A stretch of 8,276 nt of DNA from Candidatus Uhrbacteria bacterium RIFOXYB12_FULL_58_10 (GCA_943357275.1 CALRGL010000049.1:1-8276), one strand, 5' to 3'; shown: positions 1 to 6,658, counted from the first letter of the stretch. Notes: a model not told the origin generated them from the sequence alone. Program-made: numbers and translations.

Positions 1-19
1 GTTTTTTCTTGGCGTAAGA

Positions 20-160
20 CGGGCAGGGATTCGAACGGAGGGATGGTAAGGGAGGGCACCTCCCTTACATGCCGAGGGTGACAGGCCGACGCAAGCTCGG
101 CCGCCAGAGGGGCGGAAGCCCCTATGGAAGGAGCGGAGCGACGCGTTCAATCCCTGCCCG
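20..160 (+). other. Large multi-hairpin element closed by a 17-bp stem (element 0)
   Basis: Positions 20-37 pair with 144-160 (17 base pairs, with C32 bulged). Inside are a 10-bp hairpin (46-55 with 59-68), two mutually exclusive stems (71-76 with 96-101, or 84-89 with 97-102), and a perfect 6-bp hairpin 108-113/118-123 capped by a GGAA loop, which fits the GNRA tetraloop class. The segment is richer in G+C than the genes around it. Such nested pairing suggests a folded RNA or a hairpin-type DNA repeat. I do not recognise it as a known RNA family. No second copy is present in this window, so the fold is not supported by comparison. The strand is unproven; plus is given because the adjacent copy A favours plus. 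Confidence 0.5.
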
Positions 161-166
161 GGAACC

Positions 167-293
167 ACAAAACACTCAAATTTCACTTCTGACTTGGCCT
201 TCGGTTGGAAACTCACTCACGGTAGGCGACCCTACCGTTCGCGAGCTTTCCGCCCTCCAGGCCGGCGCCAGAAATGAAATTTGAGTGTTTTGT
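167..293 (+). repeat. Structured repeat, copy A (conserved core, variable paired arms)
   Basis: The outer arms 167-185 and 275-293 are perfectly complementary over 19 bp. After one mismatch, pairing continues as 187-191 with 269-273. An inner stem pairs 196-200 with 259-263, extended by U194-G265 and U195-G264 wobbles. A second stem pairs 207-211 with 247-251, and an apical hairpin pairs 220-226 with 231-237 around loop CGAC. Blocks 199-219 and 239-260 are identical to copy B (6565-6585 and 6604-6625), but arms and apical hairpin have unrelated sequence. The conserved U-G wobbles would become A-C mismatches on the other strand, so a plus-strand RNA is slightly favoured, opposite to all genes. 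The family is unknown to me. Confidence 0.8.
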
Positions 294-349
294 TTTGGGG
301 AGAACGAGAAATTCAACATGAACTTCAACAACTGCAACAACAACTATTT

Positions 350-378
350 AAAAACTTCAGCTGGGCTGGCGTTTTTTT
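350..378. terminator. Possible bidirectional hairpin terminator
   Basis: Positions 350-355 pair with 371-376 and 358-361 with 365-368 around a 3-base loop, with a seven-T run at 372-378 on the plus strand and an A-run at 350-354 that reads as T on the minus strand. On the plus strand it would end any transcript coming from elements 0 and A; on the minus strand it would back up the terminator at 393-419. The upper stem is short and two positions are not Watson-Crick, so this is tentative. The rest of 294-349 shows nothing I can name. Confidence 0.35.
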
Positions 379-392
379 GTTTGGGAAGAAAT

Positions 393-419
393 AAAAAATC
401 CCAGATGAGTACTGGGATT
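393..419 (-). terminator. Rho-independent terminator of the 170-residue gene
   Basis: An 8-bp perfect stem (397-404 with 412-419) has a 7-base loop and is followed on the minus strand by six T residues (398-393). The stem overlaps the TAA stop codon of the gene at 418-930, a compact arrangement. Confidence 0.85.
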
Positions 420-930
420 AGCGTTCTTTGGTGAGCAAGTGTGCCCACTCGTGGCGAAGGCGGAGAATGGAGGTTTCGGTTCCCCAGGTTACGGGGATGC
501 CCAGGCGCATGCGTTGTGCGTCTGAGCCTTCGGGGACGAAGGTGAGGAGTTTGCCGAGGGTTCCAATTTTTCGAATTGGGAAACCCAGGGCTTCGAGGAG
601 TTCTGGGGTGAAGAGAGTGGTGGGGGTGATCGATCCGTTCAAAATCGGGACAGCGATAATCTCGCCGTTCTCCGTGTTCACGGTAATCTTCCAACGAAGT
701 TCCACACCTTCACGTGTTGTTCCACGATCAATAACGAACTTGAACATTCCGAGCTTGATGCGATATTTCCCATCGTTAAAACGATCTTGAGCCGTTCCTG
801 TGTTGAACAGCGGTTCAATCTCGACGTTACGTGCCCAAGAACCTCCCTTTGGAAGATTCGCTTGTGTGATCATGTCACGGACTCGCTTACGCAACTCCGT
901 TTCAAGCGTATCTACATCAATGGTCGACAT
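418..930 (-). CDS. Hypothetical soluble protein, 170 residues
   Basis: I do not recognise this protein. It has no signal peptide or membrane segment and looks cytoplasmic. Residues about 5-25 are charged and probably helical. The middle (about 35-110) alternates hydrophobic and polar residues with several glycines and prolines, as in a beta-rich fold, and includes KWKITV-like strands around 79-85. The C-terminus carries HEWAH at 160-164, formally HExxH, but it is only six residues from the end. The ATG at 930 is well supported: AGGAGG lies 4 nt upstream (935-940), and a TTGACA promoter stands further up. The gene is monocistronic, between the ftsX terminator and its own terminator, so its neighbours say little about function. 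Confidence 0.85.
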   Translation of the reverse strand: MSTIDVDTLETELRKRVRDMITQANLPKGGSWARNVEIEPLFNTGTAQDRFNDGKYRIKLGMFKFVIDRGTTREGVELRWKITVNTENGEIIAVPILNGSITPTTLFTPELLEALGFPIRKIGTLGKLLTFVPEGSDAQRMRLGIPVTWGTETSILRLRHEWAHLLTKER

Positions 931-967
931 GGATCCTCCTGAAATAACGAGTCATGAACGAAGCATG

Positions 968-996
968 ATAATGACGCACTTTTTATCTCTTGTCAA
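968..996 (-). promoter_or_regulatory. Sigma-70-type promoter for the 170-residue gene
   Basis: On the minus strand, a consensus TTGACA (991-996) is separated by exactly 17 nt from CATTAT (968-973, four of six matches to TATAAT). Transcription would start near 961, leaving a leader of about 30 nt that includes the AGGAGG at 935-940. It lies just downstream of the ftsX terminator, so the gene is an independent unit. Confidence 0.75.
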
Positions 997-1020
997 AAAA
1001 CATCTAAAAACAAACCAATC

Positions 1021-1045
1021 AAAAAACCCAGGACATACCTGGGTT
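1021..1045 (-). terminator. Rho-independent terminator after ftsX
   Basis: A perfect 8-bp stem (1025-1032 with 1038-1045) with a 5-base loop is followed on the minus strand by six T residues (1026-1021, two of them in the stem). It sits about 10 nt beyond the ftsX stop codon. Confidence 0.85.
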
Positions 1046-1055
1046 GTTTTGTTTG

Positions 1056-1970
1056 TTACACTTTGAGATATTTTCTCATGGCTAGGCTCGTAGACAACAG
1101 AGTCAAGACAACGAGCACACCAAACTCGATACCGAAAATACGTAGTCCATTTTTCTCGAAGTAATCGATCAGTCCAATCGAATCGTTGGCAAAGAAGAAA
1201 CTGAATTTTGGTTCAAGTGCTGCGAGACCTGGATAGATAATCGCGACGACCAGGAGAATCGCAAGTAAACTGAGTAAAATCATTTCAAGCAAGAATGGCG
1301 CTTTGATAAACCAATTGGATGCACCAACCAGACGCATGATCCCGATCTCTTCGCGGTGAATGAAAATGCCGATACGCACGGTATTAAACACAATCAAAAT
1401 GGCAATCGCGATAAAAATTCCCATGATCACAAGACCAAAGAAACGAATGCGTTCGGTGGTTCCTTGGATACGCTCGATGATTTGTTGGTAGTCACTAAAG
1501 TCTTTCTCTCGGATCGCATCTCTAAACTGTGGGTTTTCAAGCGCGTCGAGAATCTGAGTAAAATCCTGAGCTTCTTTTGCTTTGACAATAAGCGTGGCGC
1601 CAAACGGATTTCCACCAAGTTCATTGAGTGAATCGAGTACAACCGGACTGTCCTTATGTTGCTCAGTGAAACGCTTTAAAGCGTCATCAGGCGAAATAGT
1701 CACGACATCTCGCACTTGAGAAAGACCTCGCAAATAGGAAACAGCAGAATCAACGGTTTCTTGTTTGGTATCTTGCTCAAAATAAACAGAGACCTCAATG
1801 CGATCTTCCACAGAACTAATCGCCTGATCTGTGACGTAATTCAAAATCAATAAAATATTTACGGTCACGAGTGTCATGACCAACATGGTGATGGTAATGA
1901 CAGACAGCCAAAAATTTCTCCAGAAATTTTGAAAGGCAAATTTTGTGATTCGATAAGTTGAAACAAACAT
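1056..1970 (-). CDS. ftsX: Cell-division ABC transporter permease FtsX
   Basis: FtsX is the membrane partner of the ATPase FtsE. In known systems the complex transmits ATP hydrolysis through its extracellular loop to switch on peptidoglycan hydrolases at the septum. The sequence shows the family layout: a short cytoplasmic N-terminus, membrane segments at about 21-44, 176-197, 225-247 and 278-297, a large external domain at about 45-175, and the hallmark motif REEIGIMRLVGAS near 206-218, followed by PFLLE. Its length (304 residues) is normal. I chose the ATG at 1968-1970, preceded by GGAGG with a 2-nt gap; short gaps recur in this window (3 nt at 8067, 4 nt at 930). An in-frame TTG at 1977-1979 would add three residues. 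It follows ftsE closely and shares its transcript. Confidence 0.93.
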   Translation of the reverse strand: MFVSTYRITKFAFQNFWRNFWLSVITITMLVMTLVTVNILLILNYVTDQAISSVEDRIEVSVYFEQDTKQETVDSAVSYLRGLSQVRDVVTISPDDALKRFTEQHKDSPVVLDSLNELGGNPFGATLIVKAKEAQDFTQILDALENPQFRDAIREKDFSDYQQIIERIQGTTERIRFFGLVIMGIFIAIAILIVFNTVRIGIFIHREEIGIMRLVGASNWFIKAPFLLEMILLSLLAILLVVAIIYPGLAALEPKFSFFFANDSIGLIDYFEKNGLRIFGIEFGVLVVLTLLSTSLAMRKYLKV

Positions 1971-1984
1971 ATCCTCCAATCCAT

Positions 1985-2665
1985 CTATAATTTATAGCGT
2001 CCTTGCTCCACATCCGACACAATCGTTCCACCTTCAAGGGTAATCACGCGTTTTTTAATTCGATTCACAATTTCTCGATCATGAGTCACCAAGAGAACCG
2101 TTGTTCCAAATTCATTGATACGCTGAAGCAAATCAACGATCTCTCGTGAGTTTAAGGTGTCGAGATTTCCCGTCGGCTCGTCGGCGATGAGCACTTTTGG
2201 TTGGTGAACAAGTGAACGAGCAATGGCCACGCGTTGTTGTTCTCCCCCTGAAAGCTGGGTAGGAAAACGTTCGTGCATTTTATCTAGGTTCACGATATTG
2301 AGTACTGCTGGAACAATCTCACGAATACGTCTTGGCATCACTCCCGCAACCTGAAGAGCAAACGCAACGTTTTCGTAAACGGTTTTCTTTTGAAGCAATT
2401 TGAAATCCTGAAAAACAACCCCGATCTGGCGTCGAAGCACAGGTACGTCTTTACTGCGGATGTTGGTAATATCCCATCCGCCGATCTCAATGGTTCCACG
2501 CGTTGGACGTTCTTCGGCAAAGAGCATCTTAGCAAGCGTGGATTTTCCTGTTCCGCTTTGTCCAACAATGGAAACAAACTCCCCTGCACTGATATGCAAG
2601 TTGATTTCTTCCAATCCAACAATGTTGGGTGGATACATTTTTGAAACATTTTTAAACTTGATCAT
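1985..2665 (-). CDS. ftsE: Cell-division ATP-binding protein FtsE
   Basis: This is the cytoplasmic ABC ATPase that dimerises and drives FtsX. Every nucleotide-binding element is present: Walker A GQSGTGKST (35-43), Q-loop VFQD (84-87), signature LSGGEQQR (138-145), Walker B VLIADEP with catalytic Glu163 (158-164), D-loop around Asn167-Asp169, and switch His195. Its 226 residues match the FtsE norm, and the directly following ftsX separates it from other MacB/LolD-type ATPases. The ATG at 2665 has no close ribosome binding site; an AAGGGA-like stretch lies about 15 nt upstream and the predicted leader is only about 18 nt. Translation may therefore depend weakly on Shine-Dalgarno pairing. The TAG stop lies just before the ftsX start. 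Confidence 0.96.
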   Translation of the reverse strand: MIKFKNVSKMYPPNIVGLEEINLHISAGEFVSIVGQSGTGKSTLAKMLFAEERPTRGTIEIGGWDITNIRSKDVPVLRRQIGVVFQDFKLLQKKTVYENVAFALQVAGVMPRRIREIVPAVLNIVNLDKMHERFPTQLSGGEQQRVAIARSLVHQPKVLIADEPTGNLDTLNSREIVDLLQRINEFGTTVLLVTHDREIVNRIKKRVITLEGGTIVSDVEQGRYKL

Positions 2666-2689
2666 GCAAGTGATATAAGATTCCCTTCT

Positions 2690-2718
2690 ATGATACAGGA
2701 TGAGAGGTTGGTCTCCAA
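2690..2718 (-). promoter_or_regulatory. Probable sigma-70-type promoter for ftsEX
   Basis: On the minus strand, TTGGAG (2713-2718) and TATCAT (2690-2695, five of six matches to TATAAT) are separated by 17 nt. Initiation would fall near 2683, giving a leader of about 18 nt before the ftsE ATG. It lies between the terminator of the preceding gene and ftsE, where a promoter is needed. Confidence 0.6.
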
Positions 2719-2722
2719 GTGG

Positions 2723-2757
2723 AAAACAAAATACTCAAGATTTCTCTTGAGTATTTT
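2723..2757 (-). terminator. Rho-independent terminator after the 639-residue gene
   Basis: A perfect 13-bp stem (2728-2740 with 2745-2757) with a 4-base loop leads on the minus strand into a T-rich tail (TTTTGTTTT, 2731-2723). The stem starts four bases beyond the stop codon. It separates the Memo-CapA unit from ftsEX. Confidence 0.85.
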
Positions 2758-2760
2758 CTT

Positions 2761-4680
2761 TTATCGAAGTACGCCACCCCATTCGATCACGGTAAATCCG
2801 CTCCGATTTGCTTTTGGCAAAACGGTTGGTGGATTGGCAGGTTCGTTTGTTTCAAGTGGAGTGTAATCCATGAGGATACGGAATGTGTGATCTGGTTTGA
2901 CGGAAAGACTCATCGGAGCAAGCGTGTCCATCATCTGTGTTCCGTGGAATCCAATGCGGTAGAAAGGTTTCTCCTGCATACGTGGCAACCAGAACTCGAT
3001 GAAATCTTTTGTTTCTTGTGCGTTCAAGTTCATCTTAACAAGTGTGTTGTTTAAGAATGTTTCAACCTGATCTTTCGCAATCACCCAATTCTTTTCTGGA
3101 GCTGCATACAGTCCTCCTCGACCTTCCCAGAATAAGTAGGGATAGGTCTTTCCATCATCCTTGTTCACAAGTTGTCCATCAGGGTTAGCTGTTACACGCC
3201 AACCTTTGTTGTAAACAGGCTCTGTGTAGCTAAACCCTCCCTGAGGAGCAAGAGAAACGATTAGGTCTGTTGGTTTTGGTGGATACAAATAGATCACTGG
3301 CTTTCCACATTCAACCGGAGGAACAATCTCATTGCTAAGCATTTCAACCCATCGTCCGTTTGCATCCATCACGTATAAATATGGATGAACAAACTCTTTG
3401 TACGATCGCAGTACAGCTTTTGGAGCCTCCCCTTCTATCGGGGCATTTTCCCAAGTTACGACGTTAAACGCATCTTTGTAGTATTCAATATTGTACGAGG
3501 AAGGTTCAAAAATCGGCATCTTGCTTCCATCATTGGATGTTGCTACTTGCACAAGGTTCAAATCTCTTGCCGTTGTTTCTGGGATCACATGGGTCGAATC
3601 CATGTATCCGCATCCACCAAGTTTCCCTTTGATATAAGTCTTGGCATTCTTTGTTCCATTGGTCCACGTGATTTGAGGAACACCGCTCACAAAGTTTGTT
3701 GAACCATCGTATTCATTCACACCGTATTTAAAGAAAGGCATTTCTAAATCATATCCAAGCAGACGTCCATCTTGATCAATGAAGAAATATAGATCATCAC
3801 CTGTCACTTTTTCTGCTGGCACTTCTAATGGCTCATGAGCGAGTAAAAACGTTCCATCTTTTAAGGCAATCTGTTTGGTTGATTGCATCAGTTGTTGTGC
3901 TTTCTCTTCATCAAATCGTACCCAGTACCCAACAAATCGATACAGTTCCCCATTTTTTCCTTCAAGACGATTTGCGAAATCTAGATCTGGAATTTTGAGA
4001 CCTGTGTCAAAAATAGCTTGAGGATCGTTTAGGGAACCTGCATCCCATCCCATCATTTCTAAAGAAGAAGTGCGTGTTTTACTTGAAAATGATGAAAAAC
4101 CAACGGATATTCCGTACGCATCAACGATTACATTCTTTTCACGTTCATTTGGATCAGACAAAAAATAAAAGGATCGATAACTTGTTCCCAACTCTTCTCG
4201 AGCAAACGTCATCATATCCAGAAATCGTCCATCGTAAGTTCCACCTTTCACTGTTCCCAAACGCCGAGCCGTTGCTTGAGCAGGTACACCACAAAGATTA
4301 AAGGAAGGGACAGGACCCATTCCATAATCTGCGTTTTGATCAACGAATTGTGTTGGACAAACGGCGTCAAACAAGGCCTCATTCAAAGGAAAAATGACTT
4401 GTCTGTTTACATCAAACCACTCGATTGTTAACGATTCATTGGTCTGAGCTGTTGTATAAACAGCATTTCCTTGATCATCCACAGTCAATGTGGATCCCCC
4501 CTGCGGTATTTGTTTTTCTTCTTGAACAGGAACCTCTTCAACAACTTGATAACCCTTCTCTTTTAGTTCTGTTTTAGAAAAATCCATGATCAAGCCACGC
4601 ACAAACATGCCTGCGAAAAAAGCAAACGTAAAAAAGACAATGAGACCAGCTGAAATGAGGACAATACGTTTAGAATTCAT
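2761..4680 (-). CDS. Membrane-anchored surface protein with a conserved C-terminal domain of unknown function
   Basis: This 639-residue protein has a positively charged start and one hydrophobic segment (about 6-30), so most of it should lie outside the membrane. A charged linker (about 35-60) leads to a long middle region (about 80-450) that I do not recognise, with cysteines at 108, 130 and 357. The C-terminal part (about 457-638) resembles a domain I know only as a recurring uncharacterised unit: CGKPVIYLYPPK (458-469), YPYLFWEG (513-520), FYRIGFHGTQ (573-582) and GFTVIEWGG (628-636). No catalytic signature is evident. The start overlaps the Memo-CapA stop by 11 nt and lacks a close ribosome binding site, so translation is probably coupled. 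A role at the cell surface is inference. Confidence 0.88.
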   Translation of the reverse strand: MNSKRIVLISAGLIVFFTFAFFAGMFVRGLIMDFSKTELKEKGYQVVEEVPVQEEKQIPQGGSTLTVDDQGNAVYTTAQTNESLTIEWFDVNRQVIFPLNEALFDAVCPTQFVDQNADYGMGPVPSFNLCGVPAQATARRLGTVKGGTYDGRFLDMMTFAREELGTSYRSFYFLSDPNEREKNVIVDAYGISVGFSSFSSKTRTSSLEMMGWDAGSLNDPQAIFDTGLKIPDLDFANRLEGKNGELYRFVGYWVRFDEEKAQQLMQSTKQIALKDGTFLLAHEPLEVPAEKVTGDDLYFFIDQDGRLLGYDLEMPFFKYGVNEYDGSTNFVSGVPQITWTNGTKNAKTYIKGKLGGCGYMDSTHVIPETTARDLNLVQVATSNDGSKMPIFEPSSYNIEYYKDAFNVVTWENAPIEGEAPKAVLRSYKEFVHPYLYVMDANGRWVEMLSNEIVPPVECGKPVIYLYPPKPTDLIVSLAPQGGFSYTEPVYNKGWRVTANPDGQLVNKDDGKTYPYLFWEGRGGLYAAPEKNWVIAKDQVETFLNNTLVKMNLNAQETKDFIEFWLPRMQEKPFYRIGFHGTQMMDTLAPMSLSVKPDHTFRILMDYTPLETNEPANPPTVLPKANRSGFTVIEWGGVLR

Positions 4681-6445
4681 AAGGGAGAGTCAATGCTCCG
4701 TCCAGCAGATCTTCTTGAAGTTCTGGGGCGGAGCGTTTTGATAATTCGGTAAAGAATGAAGTTGCTTGCTTGTCGGAAAGTGGAATGGGTTGTCCATTCA
4801 CTGTCGAAACTGGAGACAGTTGAATGTTAACACGATCATGCTCTAAAAGCACACCGGCCATCATCCCCACATTCGTCTGATCAAACCCCTGATCAAAGAC
4901 AAAATTTCCAAGCGAATAAATCACAGGAACGTGGTCGATCATCTCGATTCCCTGCACCACATGTGGATGTGAACCGATGATCAAATCAGCACCAGCATCA
5001 ATCATTTGTTTTGCTAATACTCGTTGATTGTCTTGCGGAGACTGCACGTATTCGTTTCCCCAATGCGGGTAGACAATGACAAATCGATCTTGTTTAGATT
5101 CCTCTTGGATCGTTTGTTGAAGTTCTTCTATCGAGGTTCCAAATTGATGATATCCAATCAGGCTGATGGCAAACCCTTCTTGATCAATGCGATACACGGG
5201 TTTAACCCTGTGTGCATTGCCAAACCAATTCATTCCAAGCTGATACAACGCGGTTTGGGTTGCCAATTCTGTCTCACTTCCAAAGTCATCAGAATGATTA
5301 TTTGCCAGACTAACCACGTCCACTTGTTTTCTCATGACCGCTATGGACGCAGGATCAAAGATAAAGTTGAACGGTGGAGTCTCTGTTGCCACAGAGTCTT
5401 GCTCCCCAATCGGACCTTCCAAATTCGCAATAGTGAGATGCGTTCCAGAAAGGAATCGTGTGACTTCTTTCCAAGGATAGTCTTCTCCATTTTGTTGAAT
5501 CTTTGTCCGAACACCTCGATCCAACATCACATCTCCCACAAACTGCATCGAGAAAAAGGGTTCCTGTTCTGGTTTACCTGGTTTGAAGTATCCCAAAATA
5601 TGACTCGTATTATCTTGGAACCGATTCGTAGCTCCAACCGATAATGAACTTCCGTGATACAAACGATGCCAATTTTGTGTTCCACGTAGATCATTGATCG
5701 CAAATAACGTTTGAAGAACAGCGTTTGCATCGATCTCCAACTCACAATCACATTCCCCGTTTTCAATCGCTCGCAACGTTACTTCATCGTGGAATATTTG
5801 TATGTGCTCAGGCAGATTGTGAGACATATCGATCGATGCGATCACAACCGCGTTTGGAAGCATCGATTGAATCTGTTTCGCAAGAGCTTTCACCTCGTTT
5901 GGAGTTGCTGACTCGTGAATCACAAGCGGAACAAGTTTCGCATGCGGAAACCATTTTTTAATAAACGGCGTAATCCCAGCAACCCCATGTTCTTTTTCAA
6001 ATGTGTCAGGTTCGATTTGTAACTCAGCAATATGCTTTACTAGTTTATTCACCGCTCGTTCATCCACTTCCAAATTTCCATACGGCGTCTTCCAAGCTCC
6101 GATCGTTGTCTGCAAAGCAGAACTTCCTTGATCAAAGTGATTGGGAGACAACACAACAACCGTTCGATCCCATCCTGTTCCCATCTGAGCCAAAGTCTCC
6201 GCAATCTTTTCTGCAACCAATAGATGATGAGCAACAATCCCAGATCGAGCTCCTGAACGATGGGTGTTGGTTACGGCGTCGTTTGCTTTGTCGTAAAAGG
6301 ACTCTGCTGTGTCGCCGTAGGAATAGAGATGAACGGGAGGTTTAAAAAAGTGATCTTGGAACCAAGAGTAACCGAAACCAAAAAGAAACCCTGCCGTAGC
6401 AAGGGTCATCATCACAATTGCAATCTTCTTTTTTGATAAGTTCAT
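4670..6445 (-). CDS. Membrane-anchored Memo-like / CapA-type metallophosphatase fusion
   Basis: The 591-residue protein begins with a signal anchor (about 7-28). Residues about 66-290 resemble AmmeMemoRadiSam system protein B (Memo family): GIVAHH (69-74), VVLSPNHF (97-104), GAWKTPYG (116-123), KEHGVAGITPF (151-161) and IASIDMSHN (202-210). Residues about 300-540 form a CapA-like domain of the calcineurin-type phosphatase fold: GDVMLDRG (304-311), IANLEGPIG (339-347), LANNH (380-384), HWG (461-463), GSHPHVVQG (491-499) and YSLGNFVFDQ (510-519), which include its expected metal ligands. CapA proteins act in poly-gamma-glutamate capsule formation, but many homologues have unknown substrates and no capB/capC lies here. 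In the Memo half, Ser208 stands where human Memo1 has a metal-binding cysteine. The ATG at 6445 lies 10 nt from the tRNA and has no ribosome binding site. Confidence 0.88.
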   Translation of the reverse strand: MNLSKKKIAIVMMTLATAGFLFGFGYSWFQDHFFKPPVHLYSYGDTAESFYDKANDAVTNTHRSGARSGIVAHHLLVAEKIAETLAQMGTGWDRTVVVLSPNHFDQGSSALQTTIGAWKTPYGNLEVDERAVNKLVKHIAELQIEPDTFEKEHGVAGITPFIKKWFPHAKLVPLVIHESATPNEVKALAKQIQSMLPNAVVIASIDMSHNLPEHIQIFHDEVTLRAIENGECDCELEIDANAVLQTLFAINDLRGTQNWHRLYHGSSLSVGATNRFQDNTSHILGYFKPGKPEQEPFFSMQFVGDVMLDRGVRTKIQQNGEDYPWKEVTRFLSGTHLTIANLEGPIGEQDSVATETPPFNFIFDPASIAVMRKQVDVVSLANNHSDDFGSETELATQTALYQLGMNWFGNAHRVKPVYRIDQEGFAISLIGYHQFGTSIEELQQTIQEESKQDRFVIVYPHWGNEYVQSPQDNQRVLAKQMIDAGADLIIGSHPHVVQGIEMIDHVPVIYSLGNFVFDQGFDQTNVGMMAGVLLEHDRVNIQLSPVSTVNGQPIPLSDKQATSFFTELSKRSAPELQEDLLDGALTLPYEF

Positions 6446-6455
6446 AACAAGAATC

Positions 6456-6531
6456 TGGAGCCACTGGGCGGAGTCGAACCGCCGACCTCTGCTTTACGAA
6501 AGCATTGCTCTACCAACTGAGCTACAGTGGC
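6456..6531 (-). tRNA. tRNA-Thr (anticodon CGU)
   Basis: The minus strand folds into a full 76-nt cloverleaf with CCA encoded (6458-6456). It has a perfect 7-bp acceptor stem (GCCACTG with CAGTGGC), a D-arm GCTC/GAGC, an anticodon loop TTCGTAA with anticodon CGT reading ACG (Thr), and T-arm GGCGG-TTCGACT-CCGCC. The discriminator is U73 rather than the A73 of E. coli tRNA-Thr, and the outermost anticodon-stem position is an A-G mismatch. Repeat copy B lies 1-2 nt before the 5' end and a CDS starts 10 nt after the 3' end. Maturation from a longer transcript is therefore likely. Confidence 0.96.
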
Positions 6532-6532
6532 G

Positions 6533-6658
6533 TGCGACCTCCAAAATCACGCGATCTACTTGGGCTTCGGTTGGAAACTCACTCACCGACCAACAAGGTC
6601 GGCTCGCGAGCTTTCCGCCCTCCAGCCCGGCGTATCTCACGTCATTTTGGAGGTCGCA
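6533..6658 (+). repeat. Structured repeat, copy B (abutting tRNA-Thr)
   Basis: The outer arms 6533-6547 and 6644-6658 pair perfectly over 15 bp. After one mismatch 6549-6551 pair with 6640-6642. The inner stem 6562-6566/6624-6628 is extended by two U-G wobbles (6560-6630, 6561-6629). Positions 6575-6577 with flanking G6573-G6574 pair with 6612-6616, and the apical hairpin 6586-6591/6597-6602 has loop AACAA. Inner blocks match copy A exactly at 6565-6585 and 6604-6625, and the total length (126) is almost the same as A (127). The third inner-stem pair is G-C here and C-G in A. It lies between the foldase gene and the tRNA, so any tRNA promoter would fall inside it; I see no clear one. Confidence 0.8.

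Noticed and set aside
1..37. Possible minus-strand tRNA 3' half (TTCGAATCCCTGCCC looks like a T-arm)
   Set aside because: The five bases before TTCGAAT do not pair with those after it, no matching acceptor strand or D/anticodon arms exist, and no properly spaced CCA follows. The bases instead pair with 144-160.
91..107. Similarity of element 0 to the right-hand core block of copy A (GC-AGCT...CCGCC)
   Set aside because: The match is short and interrupted, and the partner left block is absent, so common origin cannot be claimed.
69..284. Plus-strand open frame of 71 codons
   Set aside because: It runs across both folded elements, has a low-complexity Arg/Gly-rich translation and no ribosome binding site; it follows from the GC-rich hairpins.
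167..293. Integron attC site, or RAYT-type REP element, as an explanation of copies A and B
   Set aside because: attC sites keep GTT/AAC terminal boxes and vary inside, the opposite of this pattern; no GTAG foot expected of REP elements flanks the copies, and no transposase or integrase is in the window.
5024..5644. 206-codon plus-strand open frame
   Set aside because: It lies entirely antisense to the CapA domain, whose motifs are clear, and has no start signals of its own.
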